This document shows positions 44,020 to 55,752 of a stretch of DNA of 64,000 nt, piece by piece. Each line of letters opens with the position of its first letter. Within the stretch, counting starts at the first letter, position 1. Source of the stretch: Ectocarpus siliculosus (lineage: Eukaryota; Sar; Phaeophyceae; Ectocarpales; Ectocarpaceae). The notes beneath the pieces are model-generated. The model did not search any database. It saw only the letters and a program-made list of their open reading frames with translations, and was not told the origin of the DNA. Position numbers and translations under genes: made by a program. The stretch is taken from assembly GCA_000310025.1 (NCBI GenBank), contig FN648469.1, forward strand, positions 127,241-191,240. Direction: 5' to 3'.

Positions 44020-45144
44020 TGTTGGAATATTTGGCACTACCGTAGCTTCAGCATTAGGTAGTCAGTTTGACTAGTTCAAATATTGTCAATGTCGCTATGT
44101 CATGTAGGTAAAATTCCGTATGGTCTGTCATACTCGGAATATGGAGACATGGTTGATGTTCTGTGTTTCATATCCAGAAATAATCTGCATAGCCTAGATT
44201 TCCAGAAATATGTCAAAGTGCAAGTAGCTCAGACTTGCGTGCTCGGAAATATACATGCATCGGGTAGTTGTCGCAAGTGCCTCTGACTTGTGTGTATGAA
44301 AGAACATGTACCGCCGCAAGTAACTCAGACTTGCGTGCTTGAATGAATGAATATTTGTCTGCGCTCAGCAGTCGAATTTGGAAAGTACATTACTAGTTCA
44401 ATTGTTGAAGCTGTATTCTGTGGTTTGTCGTACGTCAGTGCAAGTAATCACTTGTGCGTGCAAGTACAATACTTGATGTGCATACGTGGCACAAGTTCGA
44501 GAGCATGGTGTTGAAGTCATCTTTCCAGAAACGTATCGTAGCTTACCAGTACCGTATTCTGAACACGTGTGATTGGTCGACGTTGTCGGATAGGTGTGAT
44601 TCCATGATTTCGAGGATGAGCGCGTACTCGCCCCATCCTCTCACTCTGCTTCTCTGGGGGTTTCTCCAACCCTCTGCTTCTTTGGGGTTTCTCAACCTCT
44701 CTACTTCTCCGGGGTTCACTACCCCTCTGTTTCTCTACATTCTTTCTGGTCTCCACTGATCAAGAAATTACATTTGCACCACACCATCTTCTTCTCCTTC
44801 GGACCTTCCTGCGTACCCAGAGCCAAGCCTCTCGTACTAAAGGGTCCAGCGGCACAACAAGTGAGTTGGCACGCCGCGCTGCAGCCGTACAGGACACGTA
44901 CAGGCTTACACGCAGCACTTGAGTTTTTGCCTTTGACCTGTGACTATAAGATTGCACAATCGGGTGCTCTGCTTATGTACATCAGTGGTCATTGCTGCAT
45001 ACGCACGTTCTACTTGCGCGACACACTGCGGAGAGAGCACGCACCAACTCAAGAGTAAATTAGGACTACCCTTTTTGACGACAAACAACAACACCTCTTC
45101 GAGAGCCGATACGGGTCGTCAACACCCACAAGCCTACATCCCCA
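44020..45144 (+). repeat. 3' LTR of family B copy 1
   Basis: Same length and borders as 34613-35737. Observed differences include GCATGGCC to GCATAGCC, ATATATATG to ATATACATG, two in AGAACATGTACCGCC and GAACCG to GAGCCG. Confidence 0.9.
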
Positions 45145-46260
45145 AGAGAAAAGACTATATTTTTAACAGGAATTACATGGCATCAGTATAGCAAATTTCG
45201 TTGTATGCGCAAACACGTCATTCACTCTGCAAAGATTATTCTGACTAAACTTGCAACAATTATTCTAACTTCCGACTTTTTTTGTAACTTCCACCAATTA
45301 TTCCATGAAACGGTGTCATATCACGAAAAAGTTGATCTCTGTATATATACATGGGATGCAGGATACGCTACAACTGCTGTCCTCGTCGCGGTTGTTGTTG
45401 CGATCGCAAGGGGCAAACTTCCCTTTACCGTCGCGCTTGTTGACGACCTTCAGGTGACCGCATGTTGTGTTGCAGCTGAAGGTCGACGCGGGAATGAGAA
45501 GAGAGGATGTCGCCATATCCACGCTGTAGATGGTGGTGCCCCCCTTGATGTTCTCCTTGGGGGCTAGATGGCCGTCAAGCACGAGATGTAGCGCAGTCTA
45601 CAGCAGCACCTTCAATACAACAACAGCAGTACAACAACAACAACAACAGCGGTGTTCACAGTATTACAGAAGACATATGCCTACAACCTTGCAGCACTTG
45701 CAGCAATTGATGATGCCGTGAGATTTGCGTGCACGTTCAAGCTCAAAACAGAGCAAGTTAAGTCTAAAGTTGTGGCGTACCACAACAACAACGATCAATC
45801 TACATTTGTCAAATCTTCCTTGCTACATACAGCTGCAGAATATTAGGAACAATAAAAACACACACACACAGAAAGCCGCAGAATATGTGCGACTTGGAGG
45901 GTGTGTGTGGCATATACGTAGTACGTACGTAACCATCCGTGCGGTGACAATACACGATGCACATACTCCAGTTCGCGTTGCTTCCGCTAGAGAAGAAGGC
46001 GACAGGATGCAGCATTCACTACTGTACCTACCTACAACGCATACCATATAGTACGGACAGTCTGTCGATATCTATCTACAGATGGGACCATGTGGCAAAA
46101 AAAAGTCTGTGCTAGGTACTGCTTGTATGCTTGTACTTCAAGTATTTGTCATGATTTATGAGTTGACGTTCTCCGAAATCTCATCCAATGAGCTTCGTGA
46201 TTCTTTAGAGATCACAGTCCCTTGACGTGCGTAGACGCGCCCGGATGCACGATATTTAGC
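45145..46260. other. Right flank of family B; rearranged repeat copy at 45205-45582
   Basis: 45205-45320 (GCGCAAACACGTCATTCACT ... CCACCAATTATTCCATGAAA) matches, in reverse, pieces at 31794-31850 and 33860-33910. 45350-45530 matches 33420-33545 and 33690-33745 in the same orientation. A CAA/CAG microsatellite lies at 45605-45655. No complete gene. Confidence 0.55.
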
Positions 46261-46267
46261 CGTACTT

Positions 46268-46512
46268 CACGGTGCTGTAACTCGGCTCGCCCTTGGAGTC
46301 TAGAGCTCGCGACAGGGGCGGTGTGGTCTCGAGAGTGGCACGCCCACGTCGGCGAAGACGGCCGAAATATTTGTTTGAACCCCATTTAGAAACAATTAAA
46401 ACCCATTTACCGCACCGCAACGTCTAGCTCAATGACTGAAATAGTGGTTGCGTGCATTCACCGTGCTGTAACTCTACTGGCCTTTGGAGTTTCTAGCTCG
46501 CGACAGGGGCGA
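46268..46512. repeat. Two diverged units, 191-bp period
   Basis: CAC(C/G)GTGCTGTAACTC ... CTTTGGAGT..CTAG(A)GCTCGCGACAGGGGC recurs at 46268-46321 and 46459-46512, each followed by an R-rich CCCG region and a run of AAC/AAA. No coding capacity recognised. Confidence 0.65.
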
Positions 46513-46742
46513 TGCGATCCAGAGACTGGCCCGCTGCAGCGGGCAACAACCGGCGAAAAAAAAAGTATCAAGGCGACCGCGAACTGATGCACCGCAAAAA
46601 AACGTCTTGCTTTTAGAGTGCAACAATGGTTGAACTCTTGCGTCTCAGGCCTCCGACATAACTGTAGTTAAGTCTATACTCAGGATGGTCGTCGTGACGT
46701 GATACATTTCTTGTTATTAGTATGGAAAAAATTAAAAAAGGA

Positions 46743-47367
46743 TGGCTCGATTTTTGTATTTCTACAGCAGTATGGACCAGACGCCGACTGTACATGGAAG
46801 TCGTACGAGTGTCGACTCAGTTGTGCTGTCACAGCATCTTCAACGCACTTCTGCCAGTGCTGGTTTGTCGATTGGAGTCTTGTAGGTCGAGATACAGCAG
46901 TGGGATTCTCGGGTTGTGGAGGCAAAAGTGAACCAGCGCAAAAAATTTCATGCATAGCTCGATTACTGCTGTGTTTTTGAAACAGCAGTATGGACTAGAC
47001 GCCGAACGACGTCCGCGTAATACCGCAACGACCTAACTAACTGGATGGGATACTTCCTGCCACGGCGAACCATAGTACAGTGCGATGCAAACATCCGTTC
47101 GTGTGTCGCGCGGCTGCCACATGTGTTGACGACAGGTACACGTAGTGCTCTCGCCATGTTGTCGTTACCGCGCAGGAGGACCCCTCGGAGATCTTCCACA
47201 TGGTGCTACAACGACAGCAGTACTACTGTACATAGATGTCGTAGGAGAGTGGAGTTGCGCTGTCACGGCATCTTCCACGCACTCTCCTACCGGTGCTTGC
47301 GTCGATTGGAGTCTTATAGGCCGAAATACAAGAGTGGGTTGGGTTCCGGGTTGTGGAAGCAAACCTG
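46743..47367. repeat. Diverged direct duplication (46743-46925 and 47213-47367)
   Basis: Both copies contain GCTGTCACRGCATCTTCMACGCACT, GTCGATTGGAGTCTTRTAGG and GGGTTGTGGARGCAAA in the same order. Short frames run through both, but neither carries a known domain. Confidence 0.6.
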
Positions 47368-48409
47368 CCTGCAACAACAGAGAAGGCGGTGTTCTATTTA
47401 CTAGAGTGTCCCGCTCACCTTTTTTTTTTTTTTGCGACATGTGGTTGCATATTTCTTTGCCACTGCCGAAAAAGACCGCTGGATTTTTACGCAGTCCACC
47501 TTTCGCATTTATCATTTTACACCGAACGACGCAGGACCGTTCGACCTTCATCGTTGTTGTTGTTGTTGTTGTTGTCTTCACATGAAAAAGCGTTCCGATC
47601 TCTCTCTACGCAGTATCTTCAAATAAATGTCCGTACTTACTTGTGGATTACCTGTTGGAAATTGTGGGAATCCCTTCATTCCGAGAGAGAAACAGGTCGG
47701 CATCCGGCCTTTTCTTTTTTTGAATGCACTTTTCTTATTTACACTTTTCTTCCTGTGAAGTTTTGACGTTGCGCTTGCCGTCGTCGCTGAAGTGTTTGTG
47801 GCTTCAAACCTTCTCAGCCGGCCTTCAAACTTCTTGCTTGTTGATAAGTCTCCGTGGTAACTTCTCCGCGCATGAGTCATATGCAGTTATGACCTGCGCT
47901 TTGACTTTCACGATGGGTATTTTACCTCTTTGTCTTGCATTGGTGAGTACCTGCGTTAAACAGAAGGATCGTTCCACTACGCAAACGTCGACGTCTCCGG
48001 GTTTTTGTTTGTTCCCTCCGCACTCCTTCCTTGCGGCGGTTTTCACGCCGACTTCGAACGTGGGGTGCAATTTCCTCTCTTCGTACCTTCCTCGTCGGCC
48101 TTCTCCATCGTTATGTACATAATGTATACCTCGATTTTTCGGCTTTTCGATTCCGATTGAGACAAGACTACGGACTGACATTTCCCTGTCACCCCCGACG
48201 GGACCGCGCGCTCGTCGAGTGCCGAAATTCTTCACCACTCCCTTGCCTCTCCCAACACCGTCCCTTCTTCCCGCCCCAACAAATCTTCTCCCCTTCTTCT
48301 TCTTCTTTCCTTCCTCCCGGACACTCACCACCATCCGTCCTGGATGTTGGCCCCCAGCCCCATTGGGGGGCGGGGGGCCAATCCTTAACCCTAGTACATT
48401 CTATTCCCT
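47368..48409. other. Non-coding stretch, nothing recognised
   Basis: Pyrimidine-rich patches with a poly-T run near 47420, a GTT microsatellite at 47551-47573 and CTTCTTCTTC near 48295. Open frames up to 169 codons exist on minus but have low-complexity Lys/Arg composition and no domain. Confidence 0.45.
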
Positions 48410-48895
48410 CGTCAGGATCACTGCATTTCCTTGTCCGATACACCGTGTTCCTTGTATTTTGCACTGTTTTCCCTGAGCAGATTTACTGTATTCCCTCATC
48501 AGATACACCGTATTGCCTCGTTGGTTTCATTGTATTCCCTCATCAAACACACTGTATTGCCCCCGGTACTCCCTCTTCGAATCCAATACCATGTTCCTTG
48601 TACGTTTCGCTATATTCCCTAATCAGATTCACTGTATCCCTCATCAGATGTGCTGCATTCCGTGGAACGCAGTGAATCTGACGAGGGAATACGGTGTTTC
48701 TGACGAGGGAATACAGCGATTCTGATCAGGGAATGCAGTGAATCTGACTAGGGAAAAATTGTATCTGATGAGGGAATACAGTGAATCTTCTCATGGAATA
48801 CTGTTGTATACAGGGGAATACAGTGTATCCCCTCAGGGGATACAGCGTATGTGATCAGGGAATACAGTGAATGTGACGAGGAAATGGCTCAAAGG
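48410..48895. repeat. Minisatellite that switches strand at its centre
   Basis: From 48410 to about 48660 a ~24-bp unit reads GATTCACTGTATTCCCTCATCA with variation; from about 48664 to 48895 the same unit is on the opposite strand (TGAYGAGGGAATACAGTGAATC). The turn is the palindromic CTGCATTCC GT GGAACGCAG at about 48653-48672. The whole block could fold into one long imperfect hairpin. Confidence 0.85.
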
Positions 48896-48904
48896 CCACA
48901 TGTC

Positions 48905-49600
48905 ACATATCTGCTCCACCGGCCTTTCGGCGATGAGTCCCCGTGGGTGGGCGTTTCTCTGCCCCCGCTGGTTTGATCGGGGTGCCCGATGGCGTGTATG
49001 ATAGCTGTGAGCTGGGCCAATACAAGGCAAGTCTTCGCAAGACAAACAGCGCCCGGTAGATAGCGTTTGGCCTGGTGGAGCAGATAGGCATATCTGCTCC
49101 ACCGGCCGTTGAGTCCCTGAACCCCCGTGGGTGGGCGTTTCTCTGCGCCCACTGGTCTGATCGGGGTATCCGGTGGCTGGAATGATAGCTGTGAGTCGGG
49201 CCGACAAAATGCAAGCCGTAGTAGGGCAAACAGCACCTAGAGTTTGGCCCAGAGTTTGGCCTTGGGTGGAGCAGCTAAGCTTCTCTGCTCCACCGCCTCT
49301 TCAGCCACTGAGGCCCCGTGAGTGGACGTTTCTCTGCACCCACTGGTCTGATCGGCGTGTCCGATGGCTTGAATGATAGCTGTGATCCGTGCCGACAAAT
49401 TACAAGCCTTGGTAGGGCACACGGCACCCTTTACATCGAGTTTGGCCTGGTGGAGCAGTCAAGCTTATCCGCTCCACCGGCCGTTGAGCCACTGAGCACC
49501 CGCGTGTGGGCGTTTCTCTGCACCCACTGGTCCGAGTGGGGTTGAGGATGGCTTGAATGGTAGCTGTGAGCCGTGCCAACGCGATGCGGGTCGAGCTCGG
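48905..49600. repeat. ~184-bp satellite, about 3.7 units, hairpin at each junction
   Basis: Unit starts (CTGCTCCACCGG or variant) lie at 48911, 49094, 49285 and 49469. Each unit has GTGGGTGGGCGTTTCTCTGC, TGATCGGGGTRYCC and ATGATAGCTGTGAG, and ends with GGTGGAGCAG, which pairs with the CTGCTCCACC of the next unit. Three junctions keep this pairing. Directly adjoins the strand-switching minisatellite. Confidence 0.85.
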
Positions 49601-50552
49601 CGTAGGTTAGCTATGTGGCGCGAGGTATCGTGGGAGAGAAACGGATTTCCAGAGAAACCGCTGCCATGGCAGGCATGGTGCACGAATCGTGACTGCCGTG
49701 GTGAACATGACATCGGTGCACTGCTGTAATAAGTTTCTAGATGCAGAGCAGCAACGGATCTACCATGCTACTTCCCACCGGTATGGACACTTGCTTCATC
49801 ATTCATTGATTTTATTTAGGGGCCGGCAAAACTTTACTGCCAATTTTGATATTTTCGACATTTTCGGGGTTGAACCGCCTGTTCAAGTCCTCTACAAGGC
49901 ATGAGCATAGGGCCAGCTAGTGTTTGCGTCCGGGAAATGCTACAAGCGAGCTACTGCAGGATGGTCTCTTCTTAAAGACCCCCGCGCAATGACCACGAGA
50001 ATACGTGTTCGAGGCACATGGAATCAGGTGAGCACACCTAGCTACCAAACCCGCTCGAAGGTGCGTGGTGTATGTGTTCTCGATATATTTGTGTGTGTAC
50101 TCGGTGGTAGGATGTGCATACAAGTTTCCGAGATCTTCAACGGGGGTACGCAGATGAGATAGATATGGGTATGCTAGACAGACTTGGTGCAGCAGGCTTT
50201 GCCTCTTCTTGCTCACGTCTGTCACTCTAAAAAAATCAAGGAACTTCGAGTCACCCTTTGTGCAAGACGCTCTCGACAAGAGCCCGCGAGCGTGATAACA
50301 TATGTAGTACACGCGCCGACACCCCAAACACGATATCGTGTTTGGGGTCAGCTGACGTCGGTAGGGAAAGGTTCGGGAGGTAGGCACCGGAACACAAGGG
50401 CAGCAGCGGCGGCCGTTTTTTTGCCCCCGCGCGCCAAGGAGATCCAGGGAAAGCGTTTGGAATACGAGGACAGCTGCTGCAAGCGGTTTTTGCCAGCCCA
50501 CGTCAAAGAGATCCAGCTACATACATCAACACAACAGCAGTAGGAGCACATC
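49601..50552. other. Non-coding stretch, nothing recognised
   Basis: Short frames only. A near-palindrome CCAAACACGATATCGTGTTTGG lies at about 50323-50345. No domain or splice-supported exon seen. Confidence 0.45.
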
Positions 50553-51618
50553 GTGCCGCATTGGTTTTTGCGGCGTAATTTGGCCGAGGAAGAGATGATG
50601 AGGAAGGAGAAGGACGAGACGGAGAAGAGATATGAGCATCGAAGTGAGAACAATAGTGCACCAGCAGGAGCAACGGCTGCCGGGAGAACGACGGCCGGGA
50701 AAGCTGGTGGTGGAGCTGGGCTAGGCAAACAACAGGTGAGCGGTAACAGCAGTAGTCGGAAAGCGCCAAAATACCCGAACGATTCGGCGAAGGCTGTGAG
50801 CTGGCTGCGGAGAATGCGGAATTTCCTGGCTAGCGAGGGTTTGGAGCAGATCCTTGAAGACACCCACCGCGCTGACCATGTTCCTGTCATCAGATGTTCG
50901 GATCGCACATGTCTGAACCGGTTTCATGTTGCGGCGCTTGTGACGTCACACAAGCAGGCACGGGGATTTCTGCTAGAAGCAACCTACGACACGGTAATTG
51001 AAGAACGGTTTGCTGCTTGCGACTGTGTCCCTGAGGCGTGGAAGGTGATGCACGAATGGCTTTTGCCTACTCTTGACGCTGAGAAGACGTTGCTTGAGAG
51101 GCGACTCGAGACGATTGAGATGTATCCCGGCGAGGATCCGCAGCTATTCTTCGCCAGAGTAGACGGAGTGGTCAACATCAGGACCGCTGTCGGCATCGTA
51201 AAATCTGAGCAGGCTATCGTCCATATCATTCCGCCAGCTTGCGCACGATTACGATATCGAACTCAAGTCCATCCTGGCCGACCCCACCATTTCTCGAGCG
51301 AAGGTGGAAAACGTTGTTCGAACGGCATGCGCCAACAACGTCATAATGAAGGAATTGGGCAAAGCGCAGGCGACCGGTGGTTTCGGGCACGGTCGTGGCG
51401 GCGACTGTCAGAGGAAGCAACACCGGCGGTGGCGGCAGCAGCGGCAGAGCAGCAGTGGGTTCCGTCCTCAACCACCACCTGCACACCACCCACCTCCTAA
51501 CTTCCCGACGTGGGGACCTGGGGGTGTTTTCGACTGTGGAGTCAACGCCGTTTACCCGCAAGAGGAGTCTCCGCCGCCAGGCGCTCCGATGGGTGCCGTT
51601 CATCAGTGCGTGAGGTGA
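50553..51618 (+). pseudogene. Copia-type gag of a third lineage, one frameshift
   Basis: From 50553 a charged N-terminus (EEEMMRKEKDETEKRYEHRS) and a Gly/Ala linker lead into a gag capsid-like region (AKAVSWLRRMRNFLASEG; PGEDPQLFFARVDGVVN; VGIVKSEQAIVHII). A one-base shift near 51230 moves the rest to another frame, which continues with DYDIELKSILADPTISRAK and NVVRTACANNVIMKELGKA, typical of copia gag C-terminal halves. A GHGRGGDCQRKQ tail follows, without a clear CCHC knuckle. No pol follows; 51619-53181 holds Gly/Ala-rich frames and then the next LTR. Confidence 0.65.
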
Positions 51619-52740
51619 TGGAGAAATTGACATTCACCCGGCGACTGCAATGCGCCACGACGCTTTGAAGGCAACTCCGCTGCCTGTGGTGAGTATGGTC
51701 ATCGGCGCCGCATGAGTTGCGCAACCGGGCGCATGCACCAGCACGTACATGTCGGTGATGGAGAGGGTCTCAACGCGAGTGGCAACGACGCTATGCCGTA
51801 ACAGCAGCGGAAGCGACGACGCTGGACGAGGCAAAGGCATAAGCCGGAGTCGCTCATCCCCTTTGCAGATGGAGCGGTGGCACGGGGCACAACAACTGCT
51901 GTGGGAGCGGCGACCGGTGGTGGTGGATTCCCCGCTACGGCGGCGGGGGGAACGGCCGGGGCGCAGGCCCTCGCGGCTGGAGCGGCGGCATCGGCGGCAG
52001 CACCGGCGGCGAGAACGATGACCCCCAGCAGCAGAGTCTTCCCCACGGTGGTGGCAGGGGGAACGGCCAGGGAGCAGGCACTTGCTGTTGAAGCTATGGT
52101 ATCAGTGGTGCCACCGGCGGCGGCACCGGCGGCGGATTAACTCGAAAGCATGAAAGCAGAGCTTGCCGACATACGGAGGCAATGGGGAAACTGGCGGCGA
52201 AGAAACTGGCACTGCATGTGCAGCCGGGCCCACCACTTGTGTCGTCAGCAGACGTGGCTTCAGTTGCGGAACCGACGGTGAGGACGGTGACAGGTACTGG
52301 TGTTTTCCCCGACTCGTCGATGGGGGGGGCGGCCGGGGCGCCGTCAGCTGCAGGAACGGTGGCACTGGAGGTTTCGTCGACAGGTGGCCCGGTAACCCCC
52401 GCCGTATCAACTGGAGGGGCGATCGCAGCGCCCACATCAGCAGCTACACCGGCACCAGCAGCGCCAGAAGCGGAGGACGCGTGCGATGAGGATGTCTGTT
52501 GGTTGGACAATGGCAACATAGGCAGCAACAGCAACGGCGGCAGCGGCAACGGCAGCTTCGTGGCGTTGCCTGCGGTGCGGGTGCGGGGCATCCCGGCGCC
52601 CATCCGACCGTGTACAATGGTATCTGCGTGGTGCGCGACGATGGGGGGTAATACCAGGGCTGGACATTCGATCGTGGCTGGAAGTGTGCGGCATGAATGG
52701 AGAGGCTACGTGTTCGGGAGCTACCGTGCGAGATGACTGG
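51619..52740 (+). other. Gly/Ala-rich low-complexity frames
   Basis: Overlapping plus-strand frames (51877-52140 and 52182-52736) are rich in Ala, Gly, Thr and Val from GGC/GCA repeats such as GGCGGCACCGGCGGCG. The latter contains CDEDVCWLDNGN near residue 104. They may be the decayed middle of the gag-bearing element at 50553, or a spurious product of GC-rich repeats. Confidence 0.3.
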
Positions 52741-53181
52741 GGGGGGGTTGCACAATTGGTCTACGCGCGATTCAGGCAAGTTTGTGAGAAGTAATATATT
52801 TTTTACAACAAGGTAGTTTCTAGGTTTGGTCCTGTTTTTGTTGCTGAGAACCATGAGTTTGAGAACGGGGTCGACGTTGAACGTTGTGTTGCGATGCGCA
52901 CGGACGTGGTGTGTATGGTTACATTTTGTGTTTTTCATTTGTTGAGGATGGATAATGTGGGGTACATAGTCTACGAATTTACCGCGCCGAATGTGCAGTT
53001 TATATTGTTGGGTCACTGTTAGCACTGCCGTCGAAACTCATGGGGGGGGGATGAATGTGATACTTGAGATGACATGATCTTTGCCGCAGTACAAGCAGAG
53101 TTCTAGCGGATGTTCGGTCTTGGTTGTTCATTGTAATGACGTTTTCCGCGTTGTACCTGCGGAAAAATGAGGAGAAATCCA
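52741..53181. other. Short non-coding flank
   Basis: AT-rich flank before the family B LTR; nothing recognised. Confidence 0.5.
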
Positions 53182-54320
53182 TGTTGGAATATTTGGCACT
53201 ACCGTAGCTTCAGCATTAGGTAGTCAGTTTGACCTGTTCAAATATTGTCAATGTCGCTATGTCATGTAGTAGGAAAAATTCCGTATGTTCTGTCATACTC
53301 GGAATATGGAGACATGGTTGACGTTCTGTGTTTCATATCCAGAAATAATCTCCATTGCCTATGGAGATTTCCAGAAATATGTCATAGTGCAAGTAGCTCA
53401 GACTTGCGTGCTCGGAAACATATATGCATCGGGTAGTCGTCGCAAGTGCCTCTGACTTGCGTGTATGAAAGGATATATATGTACCGCCGCAAGTAACCCA
53501 GACTTGCGTGCTTGAATGATTGAATATTCGTAGTATGCGCTCAGCAGTCGAATTTGGAAGTAGTTAAATTGTTGAAGCTGTATTCTGCGGTTTGTCGTAC
53601 GTCAGTGCAAGTAACCACTTGTTGTGCGTGCAAGTACAATACTTGATGTGCATACGTGGCACAAGTTCGAGAGCATGGTGTTGAAGTCATCTTTCCAGAA
53701 ACGTATCGTAGCTTACCAGTACCGTATTCTGAACACGTGTGATTGGTCGACGTTGTCGGATAGGTGTGATTCCATGATTTCGAGGATGAGCGCGTACTCG
53801 CCCCATCCTCTCACTCTGCTTCTTTGGGGGTTATTCAACCCTCTGTCTATTTGGGGTTTCTCAACCTCTCTACTTCTCCGGGTTTTGCTACCCCTCTGTT
53901 TCTCTACATTCTTTCTGGTCTCCACTGATCAAGTAACTACATTTCCACCAACCCATCTTCTTCTCCTTCGGACTTCCTGCGTACTCAGAGCCAAGCCTCT
54001 CGTACTAAGAGTCCAGCGGCACAACAAGTGAGTTGGTACGCCGCGCTACAGCGGTACAGGACACGTACAGGCTCACACGCAGCACTGGAGTTTAGCCTTT
54101 GACCTGTGGCTTTAAGATTGCATAATCGGGTGCTCTGCTTATGTACACCAGTGACCATTGCTGCATAGATAGGGTTTGTTCTGCTCGCGCGACACACTGC
54201 GGAGAGAGCACGCACCAACTCAAGAACAAGTTAGCACATACTTTTTCGACGATATATCTACAACACCTCTTCGAGAACCGATAAGGGACAATCGTCAACA
54301 TCCACAAACCTACATCCCCA
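53182..54320 (+). repeat. 5' LTR of family B copy 2
   Basis: Same TGTTGGAATATT start and TACATCCCCA end as copy 1, with many substitutions and small indels (for example an added CTATGGAG near 53360). Clearly older than the copy 1 LTR pair, which matches the defective body. Confidence 0.9.
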
Positions 54321-55438
54321 AAAGGTTATGAGCCTCGGTTAGCGCTCTGGCACATCGTTCGAGGTCAAGTTCGAGGGAACGAGGATTCGGGACTCGTGAC
54401 AAGATCTAGAAGCAAGGAATACTTTCTGGATCTACGAGATCTACGACGGAAATCAAGAACACGAGAACTTGGATCGGACTGGCGGAGCTCCAGGATCCAA
54501 CAAGCAAGTACAAGCCCTCAAGCGCAGCAGCTGGTGTAACATCATGGCAGAGTCCACCGGCAAGCTCACGTCGATCGTCAGAGGGATCCCGAAGTTCGAC
54601 GGGAATCCAAACAAGCATGAAGATTGGAAGGTCGACATCAAGACCTTTCTGGAATTATCTCGGCGGGACATGTTCGAGATATTGAATGGCGACTCCTCAA
54701 GACCGAAGGAGATCTATGCGCGGCGAGCCCGTCCATCAGGCACCATGGAAGCCCCGGTGCCCAGCGAGGAAGTCGCTGACGGGGACAGCAGCAAGGCTGT
54801 AGGAAGTCAAGAAAAATCATCAGCCAGTGCGGCGACTGCTGTTGTGATACCAGGAAGGACCGCGGATCGTTACAGTCCCGGGACAGGATCGCCGGATCTT
54901 CAAGCGCGAGATTCGGAACAACCTGGGCCACCTCAGAATCAACGTGAAATTGATGAATGGGAGAAGATCAACGCTCTACTATACAATGTCTTATTCCTGA
55001 CTACCAGTGGAGACGCAAAGTATTTTATGCGTACATACGAGTCGAAGAAAGGAAGGAAGGCAGACGGGCTAGCAGGCTGGCTTGCGCTGGAGAACAAGCA
55101 TCAGAACAAGTCAACTCACAGGAGGCAACAACTCATGACAAGACTTGCCAACTTCCGAATGGAAGAAGGATCCGATCGGGACACCTTCTTCAGGAACAAT
55201 GACCAGCTCGCCGAGCAGCTCGAGCTGGTAGGAGAGCATGTTTCGCGGCATAGAAAAATGGACACCATCACGAGGGGGATGCCCAGAGAGTGCGAGTCCA
55301 TCAAGTTCCACGTCATGAGCAATCTAGATTTTACTCTGGAGCAGCTAAAATTCACTATTCAGAACATGCACATGAACGGATGTGCAACATCCGGGAGCAG
55401 AGGAAGGGGATCAGCTATGACAGCTGGTCCAGCTAGAC
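53182..55438 (+). mobile_element. Truncated family B copia element, copy 2
   Basis: 5' LTR 53182-54320 (1139 bp), conserved primer-site region, then gag up to 55438, where similarity to copy 1 (at about 36854) stops abruptly. Protease, integrase, RT and the 3' LTR are missing. The break coincides with the start of a palindrome-dense sequence. Confidence 0.9.
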
Positions 55439-55449
55439 GCAGGTACTGA
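54544..55449 (+). pseudogene. Truncated family B gag (about 301 aa)
   Basis: Starts at the same MAESTGKLTSIVRGIPKF as copy 1 and keeps the gag domain (KGRKADGLAGWLALENKH, RDTFFRNNDQLAEQLELV) until just before the zinc knuckle. The last codons (ARRRY, stop) derive from the foreign palindromic sequence. It could in principle yield a gag fragment without RNA-binding knuckle. Confidence 0.85.
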
Positions 55450-55752
55450 CACTATTGGGATCCCACGTGGGACGTCCCATGGGACACGTGGGCCGGCCCA
55501 TGGGATACGCGGGCCGGCCCATGGGACAGGTGGGACATCCCACCTGTCCCATGGGATGACCCATACGGACGCACGGGACACGTGGGACGTCCCGTGGTAC
55601 ACGTGGGACGTCCCATGGGACACCAAATCTAGAACGTGGGACGCGTGGGACGCCCCATGGCACCACGCTAGGGACGTCCCACGCGGCGCTCGAAAACAGG
55701 CGTGGGACGTCCCAGCCGGTCTCCCCTACGGTGTCCCACTGCTGTCCCACAG
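55446..55752. repeat. Palindrome-dense GTGGGAC/GTCCCAC field
   Basis: About 300 bp almost entirely tiled by GTGGGAC, GTCCCAC, CCCATGGGAC and GGGCCGGCCC words, so nearly every segment can pair with a neighbour. The strongest palindrome is 55518-55555: 18-bp perfect arms beginning CCCATGGGACAGGTGGGA with a 2-base centre. It has no coding sense (frames are periodic GTWDVPWD-like) and sits at the truncation point of the family B copy. Confidence 0.85.

Larger units (their letters stand above)
34613..45144 (+). mobile_element. Ty1/copia retrotransposon, family B copy 1 (young, with assembly gap)
   Basis: 5' LTR 34613-35737 and 3' LTR 44020-45144 (1125 bp each) start TGTTGGAATATT and end ACATCCCCA; at least five substitutions separate them, so insertion is recent. 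Between them are an intact gag-pol ORF, a 100-N gap, a second version of the RT/RNase H to 3' region and an extra ORF. A GAAA repeat (34609-34612 and 45148-45151) is a possible short target duplication if the LTR border is shifted by three bases; it is not secure. The real element is probably about 8.8 kb, because 39695-41280 and 41381-42965 are two versions of the same region. Confidence 0.93.

Noticed and set aside
47825-48334. 169-codon minus-strand ORF
   Set aside because: Lys/Arg/Gly low complexity arising from a CT-rich stretch.
48410-49600. CRISPR-like regular repeats
   Set aside because: Units have no unique spacers, are eukaryotic minisatellite/satellite in pattern and lack any cas gene.
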